DNA of 64,000 nt from Phycomyces nitens (GCA_022702545.1 JAHRBC010000001.1:2480001-2544000); one strand, 5' to 3'. Shown: positions 46,479-60,019, counted from the stretch's first letter. Translations and numbers: made by a program. The notes: generated from the sequence alone by a model not told the origin.

Positions 46479-47433
46479 CTAATTCATGGTCTCTACCATC
46501 TTGTTGATATCATCCTCTTCACGCTCAACACCTTCTGCCTGCTCCATAATCTCCTTCAACTTTCTCTGGCGCCATCCCTTGACTGGGCTGGAGAGCTTGA
46601 AGGGGAAAATGAAGTTGTTGACAGCATCAAAGTGTTCTCCAACAGTAACAATCTCGTGAATCATATCCTCCAAACAAATGATGTTGTACTTTCCAAGGGC
46701 CTCCTCAACCATGGCATTGTCTGAGATGGCAGTGCGCTTTCCATTGACCTTTGCATAACCACGCTTGATCAACAACTCACGGACCGTCTTGAGCGTAGGC
46801 TCACCAAATGACACATAGGGCTCAATGGTCTGGAGCATAGGTGCAGTCTTTTCGTTGAGCTTGACAAAAACACCGGTATTCAGGCTGGTAAGACGCAATT
46901 TGGCAAATGTTTTGCGAACAGTTGGGTGAAGGGTAGGGCTGGACTTGTAACGAAGGACAAAGAGCAATTTGTTCTCATCAGGTACCGAACCACGTTGGTT
47001 GGCTTTCTGACGCTGGCGGCGAAGACGAGCAGCCTCACGTTCGATGTCTCGGTTGGTACGGATAAACTGGTCAACACGCTTGAAGACTGTCTTGGAATCT
47101 TTCTTGTGCTGCTTACGGACCTCTGCACGCTTTCGTGCATTCTCAATGGCTTTCTTTTCATTGATCTTTCTCTTTTTCAAGAGGTTCTCGGGAACATAGA
47201 TGGGGTTGGCAATGTTGGGGGTGCTAATAAACCAAAAGGTTAGTTTGATTCTCTAGAGGTCCAAAGGATCTGCTTTAAAGGTAATAATCTGTCAAGACAA
47301 TTGTATTGTCGATTGGAGGATCCCAGTAGAATCCCTTGACAGATCCATGCGATCTCAACCTCTTTTTAGCATTCTCTCTCTCTAGACAAAGTCTATATTA
47401 AACAATAAAGCCCTAGACTTACTTGTCAGCCAT
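46479..47433 (-). CDS. rpl7: 60S ribosomal protein L7 (uL30)
   Basis: Exon 1 is 11 nt (47423-47433, ATG GCT GAC AA) and exon 2 is 46479-47223; together 251 aa starting MADNTPNIANPIYVPENLLK. The basic N-terminal helix (KKRKINEKKAIENARKRAE) is followed by the uL30 core: LLFVLRYKSSPTLHPTVRKT, LRLTSLNTGVFVKLN, EPYVSFGEPTLKTVRELLIK and NIICLEDMIHEI. The very short first exon and the 199-nt intron are typical of fungal ribosomal protein genes. The intron holds a structured segment listed separately. Confidence 0.95.
47287..47344 (-). other. Structured segment in the rpl7 intron
   Basis: ATCTGTCAAG (47287-47296) pairs perfectly over 10 bp with CTTGACAGAT (47335-47344). Inside is a second stem, GACAAT-TGT-ATTGTC, and a weaker GGAT/ATCC stem. 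In the intron RNA this forms a closed multi-branch fold. Box C/D or H/ACA motifs are not evident. It could be an intronic ncRNA or a splicing-control element. Confidence 0.45.
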
Positions 47434-50153
<2,720 letters not shown>

Positions 50154-51547
50154 ACATGATAAAGAGCAAAAAAATGGGGGCCGCATAAAATGAAGGGCGA
50201 GAAAGGAATGTTTGTCATTTACATTTTTCTTTATCCTTTCAACCTCGTCTTGATATTGTTGCACTTTCCAAACCAAAAATCCACACAAAATCCTATACAA
50301 ATCCAACCCACAAATACACAAATGCCATTTTACCAATATAAATATATTATTCACACTAGAGAGGAATGAAAATGTTTATAATCAGAAAGAGAGAAGGGGG
50401 GTTTATGCAGCTCAGGCTACAACTTCATTCTTTTGTGTCACTTGCACAATGCTGAGTATGCCATTTGACAAGTATTTATCATTTATTGAAGCACTTTAGG
50501 TGTTGGTTTAATATATCACCATGGACAGCCAAAAAAAAGGCATCTCAAAACTGGATTTCTTTCTTGCAATTGCATGTAATTACAAGAAAGACAGACTATA
50601 CACATAAACACCTTGTCAATTTGGTTTAATAAAACTATAGTATTTTATATCCAAGACGTGTTTTTGTCTCAAGACACATTGATATAATACAGCAAGACAA
50701 TATAGTGTTTGAAAAATGGATTTTAGTTTTGTCTTGGTCAAAACAAATGCCAGTATCAGTGCACTGGTCAGAAAATTAGCCTTGGGATTTCAATCTGGGC
50801 ACGATAATTGCAATAACTTCTTTTATTTTGGTGGTGGTGGTTGGACTAGTAAAACAAGTGCAGACCCGAGGATGATTACAATTAATCGGATGGGCATTTG
50901 GGCCAAACTGCCTATTCAATAAAGCCTTATAAAAAATTGCCAACAAGATGGATTTTCTATTTGTAGCATTCTGGCTACAAACTATGAATATCGATCAAGA
51001 AATACACGGCAAAGATGAGAATCTCACAGATTCTACCAAGACAAATTAACAACTGTTTGCAAACATTTGTCCATGAGTTATAAAGCTGATTCTAGATTCC
51101 AATCTTGCTCTCAAGTGGCTCAAGAATGTCTATTTACCGACCTTATAACAAGTCTATTGCCTTTGCATTGCTATATCTTTTTGGATTCATCAGAAGAAAT
51201 GGGCTTCCATTCGCACAAGGCCTACTCAAGAACAGCCATGGTACCCTGCAGAGCCTCGCTTCGTTTGAGAAGCGCAACAGGGCCTTTAAAGACATGAATT
51301 TCCTTTGGCTGCTCTTGTCGTTTTGCACACCTGGATAGCCAAATATTCCTCCAAAGACTAGCCCAGCCAAAAAAAAAGATATCGAATAAAATGGTCAAGA
51401 AGTTCAAGAGTGTATGATCTCAATAGTACTTTTTAGACTAGGGTAAATATTATTTGTTATACAGCATTGTTGTGTGTAATTGAGTACAGGGTAGGACATT
51501 AGAGAATCGTGTGAAATTTAAAAGAGTTTTAAAGAAGGGGCGCCATC
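50154..51547. other. Spacer between arf1 and the Myb gene
   Basis: No recognised gene. Around 51105-51340 both strands are open (plus: AFALLYLFGFIRRNGLPFAQ; minus: KFMSLKALLRFSNEARLCRV), so a small unknown gene or relic is possible; neither has a recognisable motif. Confidence 0.45.
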
Positions 51548-52387
51548 TCAAAAGGGCTCTTGGATACTAAAGGAATATGCGAGTGGCAGAGTAAGATTTG
51601 CTATATCATCCAATGTGCTGTATATCGATAGTGCTGATGGCCATTCTGCTTGATTCATCTTTACATCTCCAAGTACGTCTGGAACAGGATGAAGATTGGG
51701 GTCCTGAAGATGGTCGGGTAGATTGAATGGCTGGTACTGGGCTGAATACGCTTGTTCTTGGAATCGGTCTTGGTTACTGGTATTATTCGATGGTTTGGAC
51801 TTGTTGGGCTTATTCAGTTGACTCCATCGTGTCCGACATTGCCTCTGTGTTCTTCCCACAATATCATTGGCTACACGTACCCAACAACAGCCATGGGTAT
51901 GTACAGCATCTACCAGCTGCCCATCTTCACTGGGAAGCCAGCGGCCTTTTCGAACCATTGGATCCAAGGCTTCTGTCCAACGAGCCTGACATTGAATACC
52001 TGTCCTTCTAGGAATATGTTTTGCAACTCGGCTCCAGGAAGGTGTCTTGGAAGCAAGGCTATACTGCTCGACTGCTGTCCTCAGTGCATTATCTTCTTCG
52101 TCGGTCCATTTCCCCTTGACGACCTCTGGGCTTTCATAAAAGTCAATAAAGATGTCTTTTAATCACATTTAGGCTACATACTTGAGGGCACCAAACCATC
52201 TAGACGAACACTGAGAGGGTGTCCGCCTGGAGAAATGCTTGGCTACAAGATTCCACTGATGCAGTCCATGCTCACTGACAGCCCTGGCCAGTATCTCGTT
52301 TTCTTCATCGGTCCAGCGAGAGTAGAATGACTTTTTCCCTTGTTGTTTAAACATTGAAAAGCCATGCTCAAAGTTAAGTAGATTCAT
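51548..52387 (-). CDS. Three-repeat Myb-type DNA-binding protein
   Basis: Exons 52182-52387 and 51548-52130 (51-nt intron) give 262 aa. Three tandem SANT/Myb repeats: RWTDEENEILARAV...W...RTPSQCSSRWFGAL, KGKWTDEEDNALRTAV...W...RTGIQCQARWTEAL, and KGRWLPSEDGQLVDAV...W...RTQRQCRTRWSQL. Each has the spaced Trp residues and the R-T-x-x-Q-C-x-x-R-W recognition helix. The C-terminal ~95 residues are Asn/Gln/Pro-rich and end SFSIQEPF, possibly an activation region. Bas1-like and SNAPC4-like Mybs share this layout; I cannot choose between them. Nuclear transcription factor. Confidence 0.85.
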
Positions 52388-52994
52388 GGTTGATTGGAAA
52401 GAATCTAAGTAGAAAGGAAACCGATTGGGTTCAATGACAGGCTATCCATCTCTTTCTCTCTTTCTCTCTTTCTGTGTGTGAGTATTATTCGGAGATTTTA
52501 AATGGTAACCTTTCTTACAAATTCAACTTCTTTACATCAATTCCTAGCCGCCTGGAGTGTCAAGTGTTTATCATTAAAAAATATTGACTACAACAAGATG
52601 TCTTTTTGTTTCCTTTATAAAATTCAGGACAGAATCGAGAAAGATCAAGAAGAAAGTTGAGTTAAACCAAGAAACGATATTATTTATTGAATTTATTTTC
52701 CCCACGCCTATTCTTATCAGAAAAAATCCCTACATCCTGTGTGTGTAGCATACATTTTTTTTTGATGCAATACAAAAAAAAAGCACAATTTTATCAAGCC
52801 AGCCTCACCTTTCTTTTTTTTACTCATTTTTGTCGTCTCTTTCTCACTAAATGCCATGATAACATTCTAAAAAGAAGGTATAAAGTGCAAGAAAATAGCA
52901 ATTGAAGCACCAGACTGGATAATATAGACAATGAAAGGATATGTAGTTAGGAGTAGAGAGAAAAGGATATTCGGATAGACTCCGTGCAAGTCCA
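52388..52994. other. Myb promoter and 3' region of the coiled-coil gene
   Basis: Short CT-rich tract near 52450-52475 upstream of the Myb gene. No gene seen. Confidence 0.55.
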
Positions 52995-53715
52995 TCATGG
53001 CCAATGCTTTGTGTTGCCTTGAAACTCAAGCGAATCATCGTCAACAGCTGTTGGTTTACTGGGAACAACCACAGGTACCCGGTCTTTTGTTTCCTTTAAT
53101 GCCACACTAGCTGCAGAAGATCGTTCCCGCTGGATATCTTTATAGCGTCTTCGTTTGGGGGGATTGCTGTCATTGCTCGATACAAACTGTGGTACATGTC
53201 CCATATTTAACTATCAACAAAAAAACACACACACACACATTATTTTGGATCCCTTGGCTATTGTATCCTTTTTATACCTTTTTCTCTGTCGTTGGTGGAG
53301 ATGTAGAAAAGGAGGGTGGCAAGAGGGGTATCCGTAAAAGAGCATCTTTCCATTTTTGCTGTTACAAACGATTTAATAATACAATAATCGATTGACGGAT
53401 TTTCCACATAAAGGCTGTTGAAAAGGATTCCAATTGTTTGTATTAGTTGTAACCCACCTCAGCAGCTGCCTTGGCCTTTTGTTCTAGTTCTTGTGCTTTT
53501 TGGCGTGCGACCTGAATGCGATTCTCGCGTCGTTCTCGCTCTTCCCAATGCCGTTGCTGCTGCAAATAGAGCGAATGTTCTTCGGGAGTTTCTTGTACGC
53601 ATTGGGTGTTTTCATTTCGTTCCGTAGCTTCTGCGATTCTTTTTTGTCTGCGTTTGTTGAGCTTGGCGTTTTTACGGAACAGGTGCCGTGGAATCCGTGT
53701 ACCATCAGAGGACAT
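52995..53715 (-). CDS. Basic coiled-coil protein of unknown function
   Basis: Three exons (53458-53715, 53278-53358, 52995-53210) all join in phase 0 to give 184 aa. The start MSSDGTRIPRHLFRKNAKLN is followed by a basic stretch (NKRRQKRIAEATERNE), then a Glu/Gln/Arg/Ala-rich predicted coiled coil (LYLQQQRHWEERERRENRIQ, RQKAQELEQKAKAAAEQ) and KWKDALLRIPLLPPSFS. The tail has NPPKRRRYKDIQRERSS, a likely nuclear localisation signal. The coiled coil recalls the N-terminal part of ZRSR2-type splicing factors, but there is no zinc finger or RRM. It is divergent from rpl5. Confidence 0.65.
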
Positions 53716-53881
53716 TAGAGACAGACAAACACTAGAAAACTAAGGCCAAAAAAGAAGAAGAAAAGGCAAGAAGACCAGTGACTGCTTTCGCGATGGATCG
53801 GCCGGGACGCGAAGCCCAACGATATTTTCTAATTGAGTTTTGGCGACTGTTGAGATCCTCCTTTTCATAGCCACGTAGAAA

Positions 53882-54957
53882 ATGGTAGGAATAGACTGAC
53901 GAATAGACCAGACCCATCAGAATGTCGATTTTGTGGATGGATGGATAGATCAATAGATCGGATAGAGTGGATACATCAAAACAGATGGACTGATCAATTC
54001 TGTGTAAACGCATTATAGCCTTTCATTAAGCAGCAAAAGAACAAGGCCTACTTCAAGCGCTTCCAGGTCAAGTACCGCAGAAGAAGAGGTGGGTGGAATT
54101 GACCATTGGATTTCTTAAATTACTAAACATTTCTTCTTCTTCTAGAGGGCAAGACTGACTACTATGCTCGCAAGAGACTCGTTGTTCAGGCCAAGAACAA
54201 GTACAACTCTCCCAAGTACAGACTCGTTGTCCGTTTCACCAACAAGGACATCATTTGCCAGATCGTCTACGCTAAGCTCCAGGGTGACTTTGTTCTCGCT
54301 GCCGCTTACTCTCATGAGCTTCCCCGCTACGGCATCAAGGGTGGTTTGACCAACTGGGCTGCTGCCTACGCCACTGGTCTCCTCCTTGCCCGCCGCACTT
54401 TGACCAAGCTCGGTTTGGCCGACAAGTACGAGGGTGTCACCGAGTCCGACGGTACCGTCTCCATGGTTGAGGCCATTGAGGATGGACCTCGTCCCTTCAA
54501 GGCCTTCCTCGATGTCGGTCTTGCCCGTACCTCCACTGGTGCCCGTGTCTTCGGTGCCATGAAGGGTGCCTCTGATGGTGGTATCTTTGTCCCCCACTCC
54601 GGCAACCGTTTCCCCGGTTTCGATATCGAGTCCAAGACCAACGACGATGAGTTGTTGCGCAACTACATCTATGGTGTCCACGTTGCCGAGTACATGGAGT
54701 ACCTCGAGGAGGAAGATGAGGAGCGTTACAAGAAGCAGTTCTCTACCTTCTTGCGCGAGGGTATCACCTCTGACAAGGTTGAGGATATGTACACCGAGGC
54801 TCACGAGGCTATCCGTGCTGACCCCGTCTACAAGCTCACCAAGAAGAACGTCCCTGCCAAGCCCTACCCCATCCCCCAGCGTCTCAACAAGAAGCAGCGC
54901 GATTCAAAGATCCAGGCCAAGAAGGACGCCTTCGAGAAGAAGCGTGCTCAGGAGTAA
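53882..54957 (+). CDS. rpl5: 60S ribosomal protein L5 (uL18)
   Basis: Binds 5S rRNA in the large subunit. Coding exons 54019-54088 ([20 protein letters not shown]) and 54146-54957 are certain; they contain [40 protein letters not shown] and [20 protein letters not shown]. An in-frame TAG stands directly before PFIK, so the Met must come from an upstream exon. The best candidate is an ATG-only exon at 53882-53884 followed by a GTAGGA donor (134-nt intron, phase 0), which gives MPFIK as in other L5 proteins. Strong GC-rich codon preference compared with neighbours fits high expression. Confidence 0.93.
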
Positions 54958-55074
54958 CTTTTTCACCACTAAACATAAAGAAAATAAATGCTTGCCCTTT
55001 CTTTTTTTGTACAATCATCAGTAATGAGGCTTTGAATGATAATGATTATAATTATAGAGAAATATTTCTGCCTA

Positions 55075-55279
55075 AATCTTGCAGAATTGAATCCTATTGA
55101 GCAATTCTGGTCCGTTGTCAAGAGTAAAGTTTAGCGCAATAAGTTCCTGGAAAAAAAAAGAGAGTTGTTGATGACTAGAATTAGTGAGGCATGCGATAGC
55201 TTATATTCAAGTGATTTCAACGGCTTTGTTCCTCATTCTGTTAAATGTTTTTGGAAATGCCTCGACAAAGAAAGGTTAT
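55075..55279 (+). pseudogene. Remnant of an IS630/Tc1-type DDE transposase C-terminus
   Basis: Starts in ELNPIEQFWSVVKSKV (catalytic Glu block), then a TAG and a frameshift at an A-run, then LLMTRISEACDSLYSSDFNG and FVPHSVKCFWKCLDKERL before a stop. Only the last ~70 residues survive. A different family from the 15-kb Tc1 copy. Confidence 0.7.
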
Positions 55280-55976
55280 AGCCTCCATGCGTAATAGGAT
55301 TTTCTTGATGAATGCGAAATGTAAAATAATAAATAATCTTGTCTGGTATTCAGTCTTTTTGTTCAATGTTTTCAACCTTGTTCAATCTTTTATTTACGGT
55401 TCAGGTCTTTTCAAAACACGGGCTGGAAAATATCGCGAGTATTTTAATTAATGAATTAATTAATGATAGTTGTTATTATGGTTATTGGTTTTGTCGTTTT
55501 AATGAATGGATGAAAAAGAGGGAACGATGAAAGCTCAGGCGCCAGACATTGCTTCAAACCATGCCTCGTTTTCCTATTGGCCAATCCTTTTTTATTTTAC
55601 ATTCACACGTAGCTCGCTTATCCTTTTTATCCTTTTTATTCTTTCTTTTTTGTACAGATTCGTTCATCTTTTCGTTACAGCAATGTTAAAATTGGGACAA
55701 GCATCATGTCTAGTGCTATTTTACAAGCTTAATGACGAAAAACAGACAAAGAGCAAAGAAGCAGCTTCAAAAATGCGGGCATGTTGCGATTCGTCTTCGT
55801 GACCAAGATCCAATGAGGCCCACAGCAATTGGTCTGGACGTCTTTCAACGAGACCCGTTCACATTTGTTACATACCCATCAACACCAACTCTTATGCCAA
55901 CTGACTTTTTCTCCTGTGACGATAATAATGATGGCCAAATTGACTTTGACGCTGGCAATAATAACAAAGACAATAA

Positions 55977-56259
55977 TAGGCCTGGTCAACCGTAAAATAC
56001 CGCGCTTTGTTAACAAGTATCATTGGATACGTTTGTCAAAAAGTCTCAAAAAATATTTGCATAATTTGAACAGGATTTTTCATGTTCAAATTTTTACGTT
56101 TTGTTCAAAGACAAAATTTTGATAGATTCCAATGTGCGATAAAAAGGTAGTTTACCGCTGCTTTTGTGCTCACAATTGGCAATTCTATCATACTATCATT
56201 GGCTAACCAGAATAAAAAAAAATGAACAAAGCGCGATATTTTGCGGTTGACCAGGCCTA
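55977..56259. mobile_element. MITE with ~35-bp terminal inverted repeats
   Basis: Both ends read TAGGCCTGGTCAACCG inward and stay alike (two mismatches) through CGCGCTTTGTT. Both outermost dinucleotides are TA. 283 bp, no coding capacity. Inserted in the serine-recombinase-like frame. TA target and size fit a non-autonomous Tc1/mariner-type element, but its ends differ from those of the 15-kb Tc1 copy. Confidence 0.85.
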
Positions 56260-56933
56260 ATAATGAAGTCGATAGCAACTAGTGATGATCCATCCAACGT
56301 TGAATACTACAATTATGAATTTATCACAGCCGAAACCCAATACGAACTGATGGAAGAATTCTTCCCGGATCTTCAGCAACACTGTACGATAGACCGACTA
56401 CAATACTGGGTTGGTTAATCAAATATCTGGGGACCACGCAATAGAAAGACAATGAATGGTCAAACGAAATACGGTCGACATTTGTGGATTGTACGCAAGG
56501 AGATGAGAGAATTCTTGGTCGAATCGACAGACTCAATTTCAGCATATTGAGACCATCTCAAGAACGAGGCTGATTTTATCACTATTGGTTATGCTAGAAA
56601 ATCTCCAACCAAAGAAAATGATGCATCGAGAACGCGACTTCTGCAACTCATGGTTGACAAGCTGTATTATCGAATGAAGTGTGAGGAAGTATATGTCAGT
56701 CCGTGCTGCTTTGCCGATGAACCGATTTTGGAACGCGATTCCCCTCCATCAGATCACTTGTTTTCAGCCATCAAAGGTTGTAATGGATGCATTCCAGATT
56801 TGACGAAGCGCATCCATTACACACAAAAGCATATACGTCTGGCTATTATTGACTATGCTGGCCTTTCCACATCTCCGAATAACATTCGAAAATTTCTCGA
56901 AACATACTCCAACATCAAAGAAATTGCCATTGG

Positions 56934-56945
56934 CCATGGTAAATC
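56934..56945. repeat. Target-site duplication of LINE-a, first copy
   Basis: CCATGGTAAATC directly before the LINE 5' end. Its partner is not at the other end of this LINE but inverted at 60008-60019. Confidence 0.85.
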
Positions 56946-57744
56946 CTCCCCAGGTCCTACAAAACGCCTGGTACGTGGTGCGATTGGTGGCCGTGCTTAC
57001 TTGTTTTGCTACGTGCTATAGATCAAACCACTTCTCAATACCCCTTCCCTCCCGAGCCACATCCTGGTCAAATCCTCATCGACCTTGCAACCGCTTACCG
57101 CTCCAAAAAACTCTCATCCAAACCAAAACCCACCCATCGACGACAGAGAGAGCCTGTCCCCGGCGATCCTTTCCCTTGGCTCACGTCCGAAATTTCCACC
57201 GTCCCCCGTCAACCCCTCCCGTCTGCGTCCTCCCGAAGTTGTGCTTAGTATGGTCAAAATTTCTTGGCTCTGTTGTGCGATCAGATTCATAAATGGATTG
57301 TCCGAGTTTCAAAAGGGGATCCCTCTTTAGAGTTCTGATCCTTGCTGAAATCCGTTCCCAATCTTGGTGCTGTCAGTACCTAGTTACTTATTCTCGATTC
57401 TTAACGTCTCATTCTTTTTTCTTTCTCTATATATTTATTTCGCCTGTATTCTTACCCGCTGTATGTATCTATTACTTTCTTAAAAGCCGTTTTCCCCCAC
57501 TGGGGGTTTTTTCCGTGCTCTCTTTTCCTTCTCGCTGACTTCTCTCTCTGTCATGCCGTGTCAAACACAAAAACTTTTTTCTTTTCGTTCTTATACTTTA
57601 TTTCTTTTCCCCCAGTATTTAGGGGTTTCTTTTTTATTATTTATTTTTATATTTTCAATTATTCTTTTCGTTCTCATGGGTGGCCTATATGCCTACAGGC
57701 GCCAGGCCTTGACACACCCGAAAAAATAAACAAATACTTTTACC
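56946..57744 (+). mobile_element. 5'-truncated LINE copy (left partner of inversion)
   Basis: Begins in the coding region at CTCCCCAGGTCCTAC and covers the C-terminal codons (RAIDQTTSQYPFPPEPHPGQ), with frameshifts relative to the 60-kb copy, then the 3' UTR to AATACTTTTACC. The 5' and 3' flanks do not match each other, unlike the copies at 25.7 and 37.9 kb. Confidence 0.85.
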
Positions 57745-57758
57745 TTTATTCAAATAGG
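57745..57758. repeat. Target-site duplication of LINE-b, displaced copy
   Basis: TTTATTCAAATAGG directly after the LINE 3' end. Its partner is the inverted copy at 60981-60994. Confidence 0.85.
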
Positions 57759-58369
57759 CCGGGGGATACGGTATTCCTAAAATGAATAGAATAGAGGGGT
57801 TTGGTATTGACACGTAGGGTACTTGAGTTAGACAAAGTAACTGATTACAGGGCTACTTTGAGTAAGGACACTCGAATTATATAGTGGGCATAGCTGGGCT
57901 ACTAGCTAGCAGTAGCTGTTGTTCCCAATTGGAGGCGTAGTAAACGAGGGACAATAAACTGCTGTCAAGATGTGTCAAGACAATAGAGCTGCACTCACTA
58001 AAGGCTGGAATACGTCAAATGATATATTTATGACTAGGCGTATGGGGATAAGAATCAGTTGTCAAAATATAGAAATATAAGTGATTTTAACGAGGTAAAA
58101 AGAAATAATCTATTATTCTTCACTAAGCTTCTTCACTTATGGCCTCCTCTGCCTCTATAATCCTTCTATTCTCGCTCCTTCATACTCAACTCTCCTTCTC
58201 TTGGCCTTCTGCTTCAAGGTGGTGGCCACCAACCACCGCTCCCACCGTCTTCACATTAGATAAATGTGTGTGTATCTGTGTATTGGATAATCTCATAAAG
58301 GCAGATCCGTTTGACTGGAATAGCTGACAATATTATTTTATCCTTCAGTCTTGATCTCAAATTTGGCAG
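57759..58369. other. Left part of the inverted segment, no gene recognised
   Basis: Original flank of LINE-b. A C/T-rich frame at 58139-58327 has no recognisable motif. Confidence 0.5.
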
Positions 58370-59639
58370 TAATCAATACTCGTTTACAACAATGTCTCGT
58401 GGAAGATCGACTCGGGCTCAATGGCGATCGACGCTCTTTCTCTCCCATGGACCACTTTCAGGAACCCCTGCCTGAATCCTCCGTGGAACTTGATCTTATC
58501 TTGCCTACACAAGATCCAGAAAGAGAAGATCACAGCGACCATAGTGGTTCCTCTCTGGACGAGCGCAATCTGGTTCCCTCTCCTCCACTTTTTCTGATCG
58601 CCAAGACAATCGAGAACATGTCCCCTCTCACACCACACACCTTGGACAACACAAAGTGGAAACTCTCCGTGTGGCGAGTCTCAAGCGCACACTAGATAAT
58701 GCCCTATTTTCAGATGCTTCACTCCAACTGTTTACGGACTCTTTGACTGACGATAGACCCACCAACCGTAGTTACGCCCGTGGCCAACGTCTATTCATCC
58801 TCTGGCGCATTACCAATGAGGTTTCCCTCTCTCACTTTACTGCCACAGATATGGTCAACTTTTTTACTTCTCCTGAAATATCTCACTACGGTGTTAACAC
58901 TCTACAACTCTTCCGAACTGCCATACGTCGACTACACCATCACCCTGCATCCTTAACAAACGATGACGGGCTTCGAGATTTATTCCAGATTCTCAAGCGG
59001 GCCACTCCTCCACTGCTCATGTCACAGCCGATGGTGGACTTGTTTCCCACATTCACCTACCTATCCAAAATCATCTCTGCCTCTACTACTCTACTGTTGT
59101 CCCTTTCACGCAAAACCGCCTTTCTTCTCGCCATGTCTGCCCTTCTCCGTCCCTCCGACCTACACCACATTGTCCTTAACAAATGCTCCATTGATGGTCA
59201 GCAACGTTTACATTTAGTTATCTCTGCACCCAAAGGAACCAGAGACGGCAGAAGAATAATCAAGTCTCCAATTCTCCACCCTCATCGATCCAACGACCCC
59301 TTTTGTCCTGTGTTGGCCTTTTCCACACTTTGGGATCACCCTTCTACCACTGGCCGTCCCACTGAATCTCTCTTTGTCAGTGCAAAGAACCCATCCATCC
59401 CTGTCACTGTCGCCACCATTTCTACCTGGCTCAGAACCCTCGCGCAGATGTCGACCTCTATCACGACATGCCCTTCCATACGATCACTTGCATCTGATCT
59501 AGCAATCCAGAATGGTGTTCCTTTGGACGATGTAGTATTCATGGGAAATTGATCCAACCTTTTGGTATTCGATACCCACTATCGACATTCTCGAACTCTT
59601 CGTTTGAACATAACTGAATCGGTATTACATTTTCTTTGA
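58370..59639 (+). mobile_element. DIRS-type retroelement fragment (RNase H tail and tyrosine recombinase)
   Basis: The frame at 58421-58597 reads MAIDALSLPW, NPPWNLILSCLHKIQKEKIT and ATIVVPLWTSAIWFPLL, characteristic of the end of DIRS-type RT/RNase H polyproteins. The tyrosine recombinase frame follows, overlapping in another frame. The RT, gag and terminal repeats are missing, so the element is incomplete at both ends. Confidence 0.75.
58656..59639 (+). pseudogene. DIRS-type tyrosine recombinase with one in-frame TGA
   Basis: Starts ETLRVASLKRTLDNALFSDA; the core has LSRKTAFLLAMSALLRPSDL (catalytic Arg), APKGTRDGRRIIKSPI and SIRSLASDLAIQNGVPLDDV (second Arg box), then VVFMGN and TGA at 59550-59552 where these enzymes usually have Trp. 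The same frame continues SNLLVFDTHYRHSRTLRLNI (nucleophile Tyr) to a TGA at 59637. One G-to-A change thus removes the catalytic Tyr. The His of the usual H-x-x-R box appears to be Cys here. Confidence 0.75.
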
Positions 59640-59916
59640 ATTTACTTTTTGGGCTTCTCTGAAGCACCACTTCTCTTTTCCTGTTCGGCTAGCCCTTGTC
59701 TCAATAAAAACAATAGTTTTGAATTTGAAAGATCTTTAACCGTCAGCAAGTCTGATTACATAATTGTCTTTAGTGTTTATATATATATATATATATTAAG
59801 TTATATTCATCGCTTACGCTCTGAATATCACATACGTCCTTCCTCCTTTTGTTAAAGCATAGACTAAAAAATTATGAGGGTATTGAAAGATGAAGAATGC
59901 CAAACAAATGTATTTT

Positions 59917-60019
59917 TTATTTTGATCTTTGAACAAGACTAGGGCGACAATTGAATTTTCCAGCATCGTTTCTCTCCAATAGTTGGTGTTTAGTCAGGAT
60001 TTCAATTGATTTACCATGG
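59917..60019 (-). pseudogene. Displaced 3' end of the serine-recombinase-like gene
   Basis: On the minus strand, GGTAAATC continues the frame cut at 56945: after IGHGKS comes IEILTKHQLLERNDAGKFNC and RPSLVQRSK, then TAA (59917-59919). It was separated from its 5' part by LINE insertion and inversion. Confidence 0.7.
60008..60019. repeat. Target-site duplication of LINE-a, displaced and inverted
   Basis: GATTTACCATGG, the reverse complement of 56934-56945; adjoins the 3' end of the right-hand LINE. Confidence 0.85.

Larger units (their letters stand above)
55732..56945 (+). pseudogene. IS607-like serine recombinase/transposase, disrupted
   Basis: The first part, from ATG 55732 (MTKNRQRAKKQLQKCGHVAI), is cut by a MITE at 55977-56259. 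From 56263 one frame runs to 56945 with only two stops (TAA 56416-56418, TGA 56548-56550). It reads CTIDRLQYWV, then KYGRHLWIVRKEMREFL (an HTH-like segment), then FITIGYARKSPTKENDASRT, and later HIRLAIIDYAGLSTSPNNIR. Serine recombinases share G-Y-A-R-x-S with the catalytic Ser and a later I-x-D-x-x-G-L/R-S segment, and IS607 TnpA has an HTH before that domain. The 3' end was removed by a LINE and an inversion; it now lies at 59917-60019. Family call is inferred from layout. Confidence 0.5.

Noticed and set aside
54142..54804. 220-codon open frame antisense to rpl5
   Set aside because: It lies exactly opposite the conserved L5 exon. Strong codon bias in L5 keeps the antisense frame open; the product is repetitive (Val/Gly/Leu/Thr) and has no domain.
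57006..57248. Frame after 57006 as an independent gene
   Set aside because: It is the C-terminal end of the LINE reading frame, matched in the 25.7-kb and 60-kb copies.
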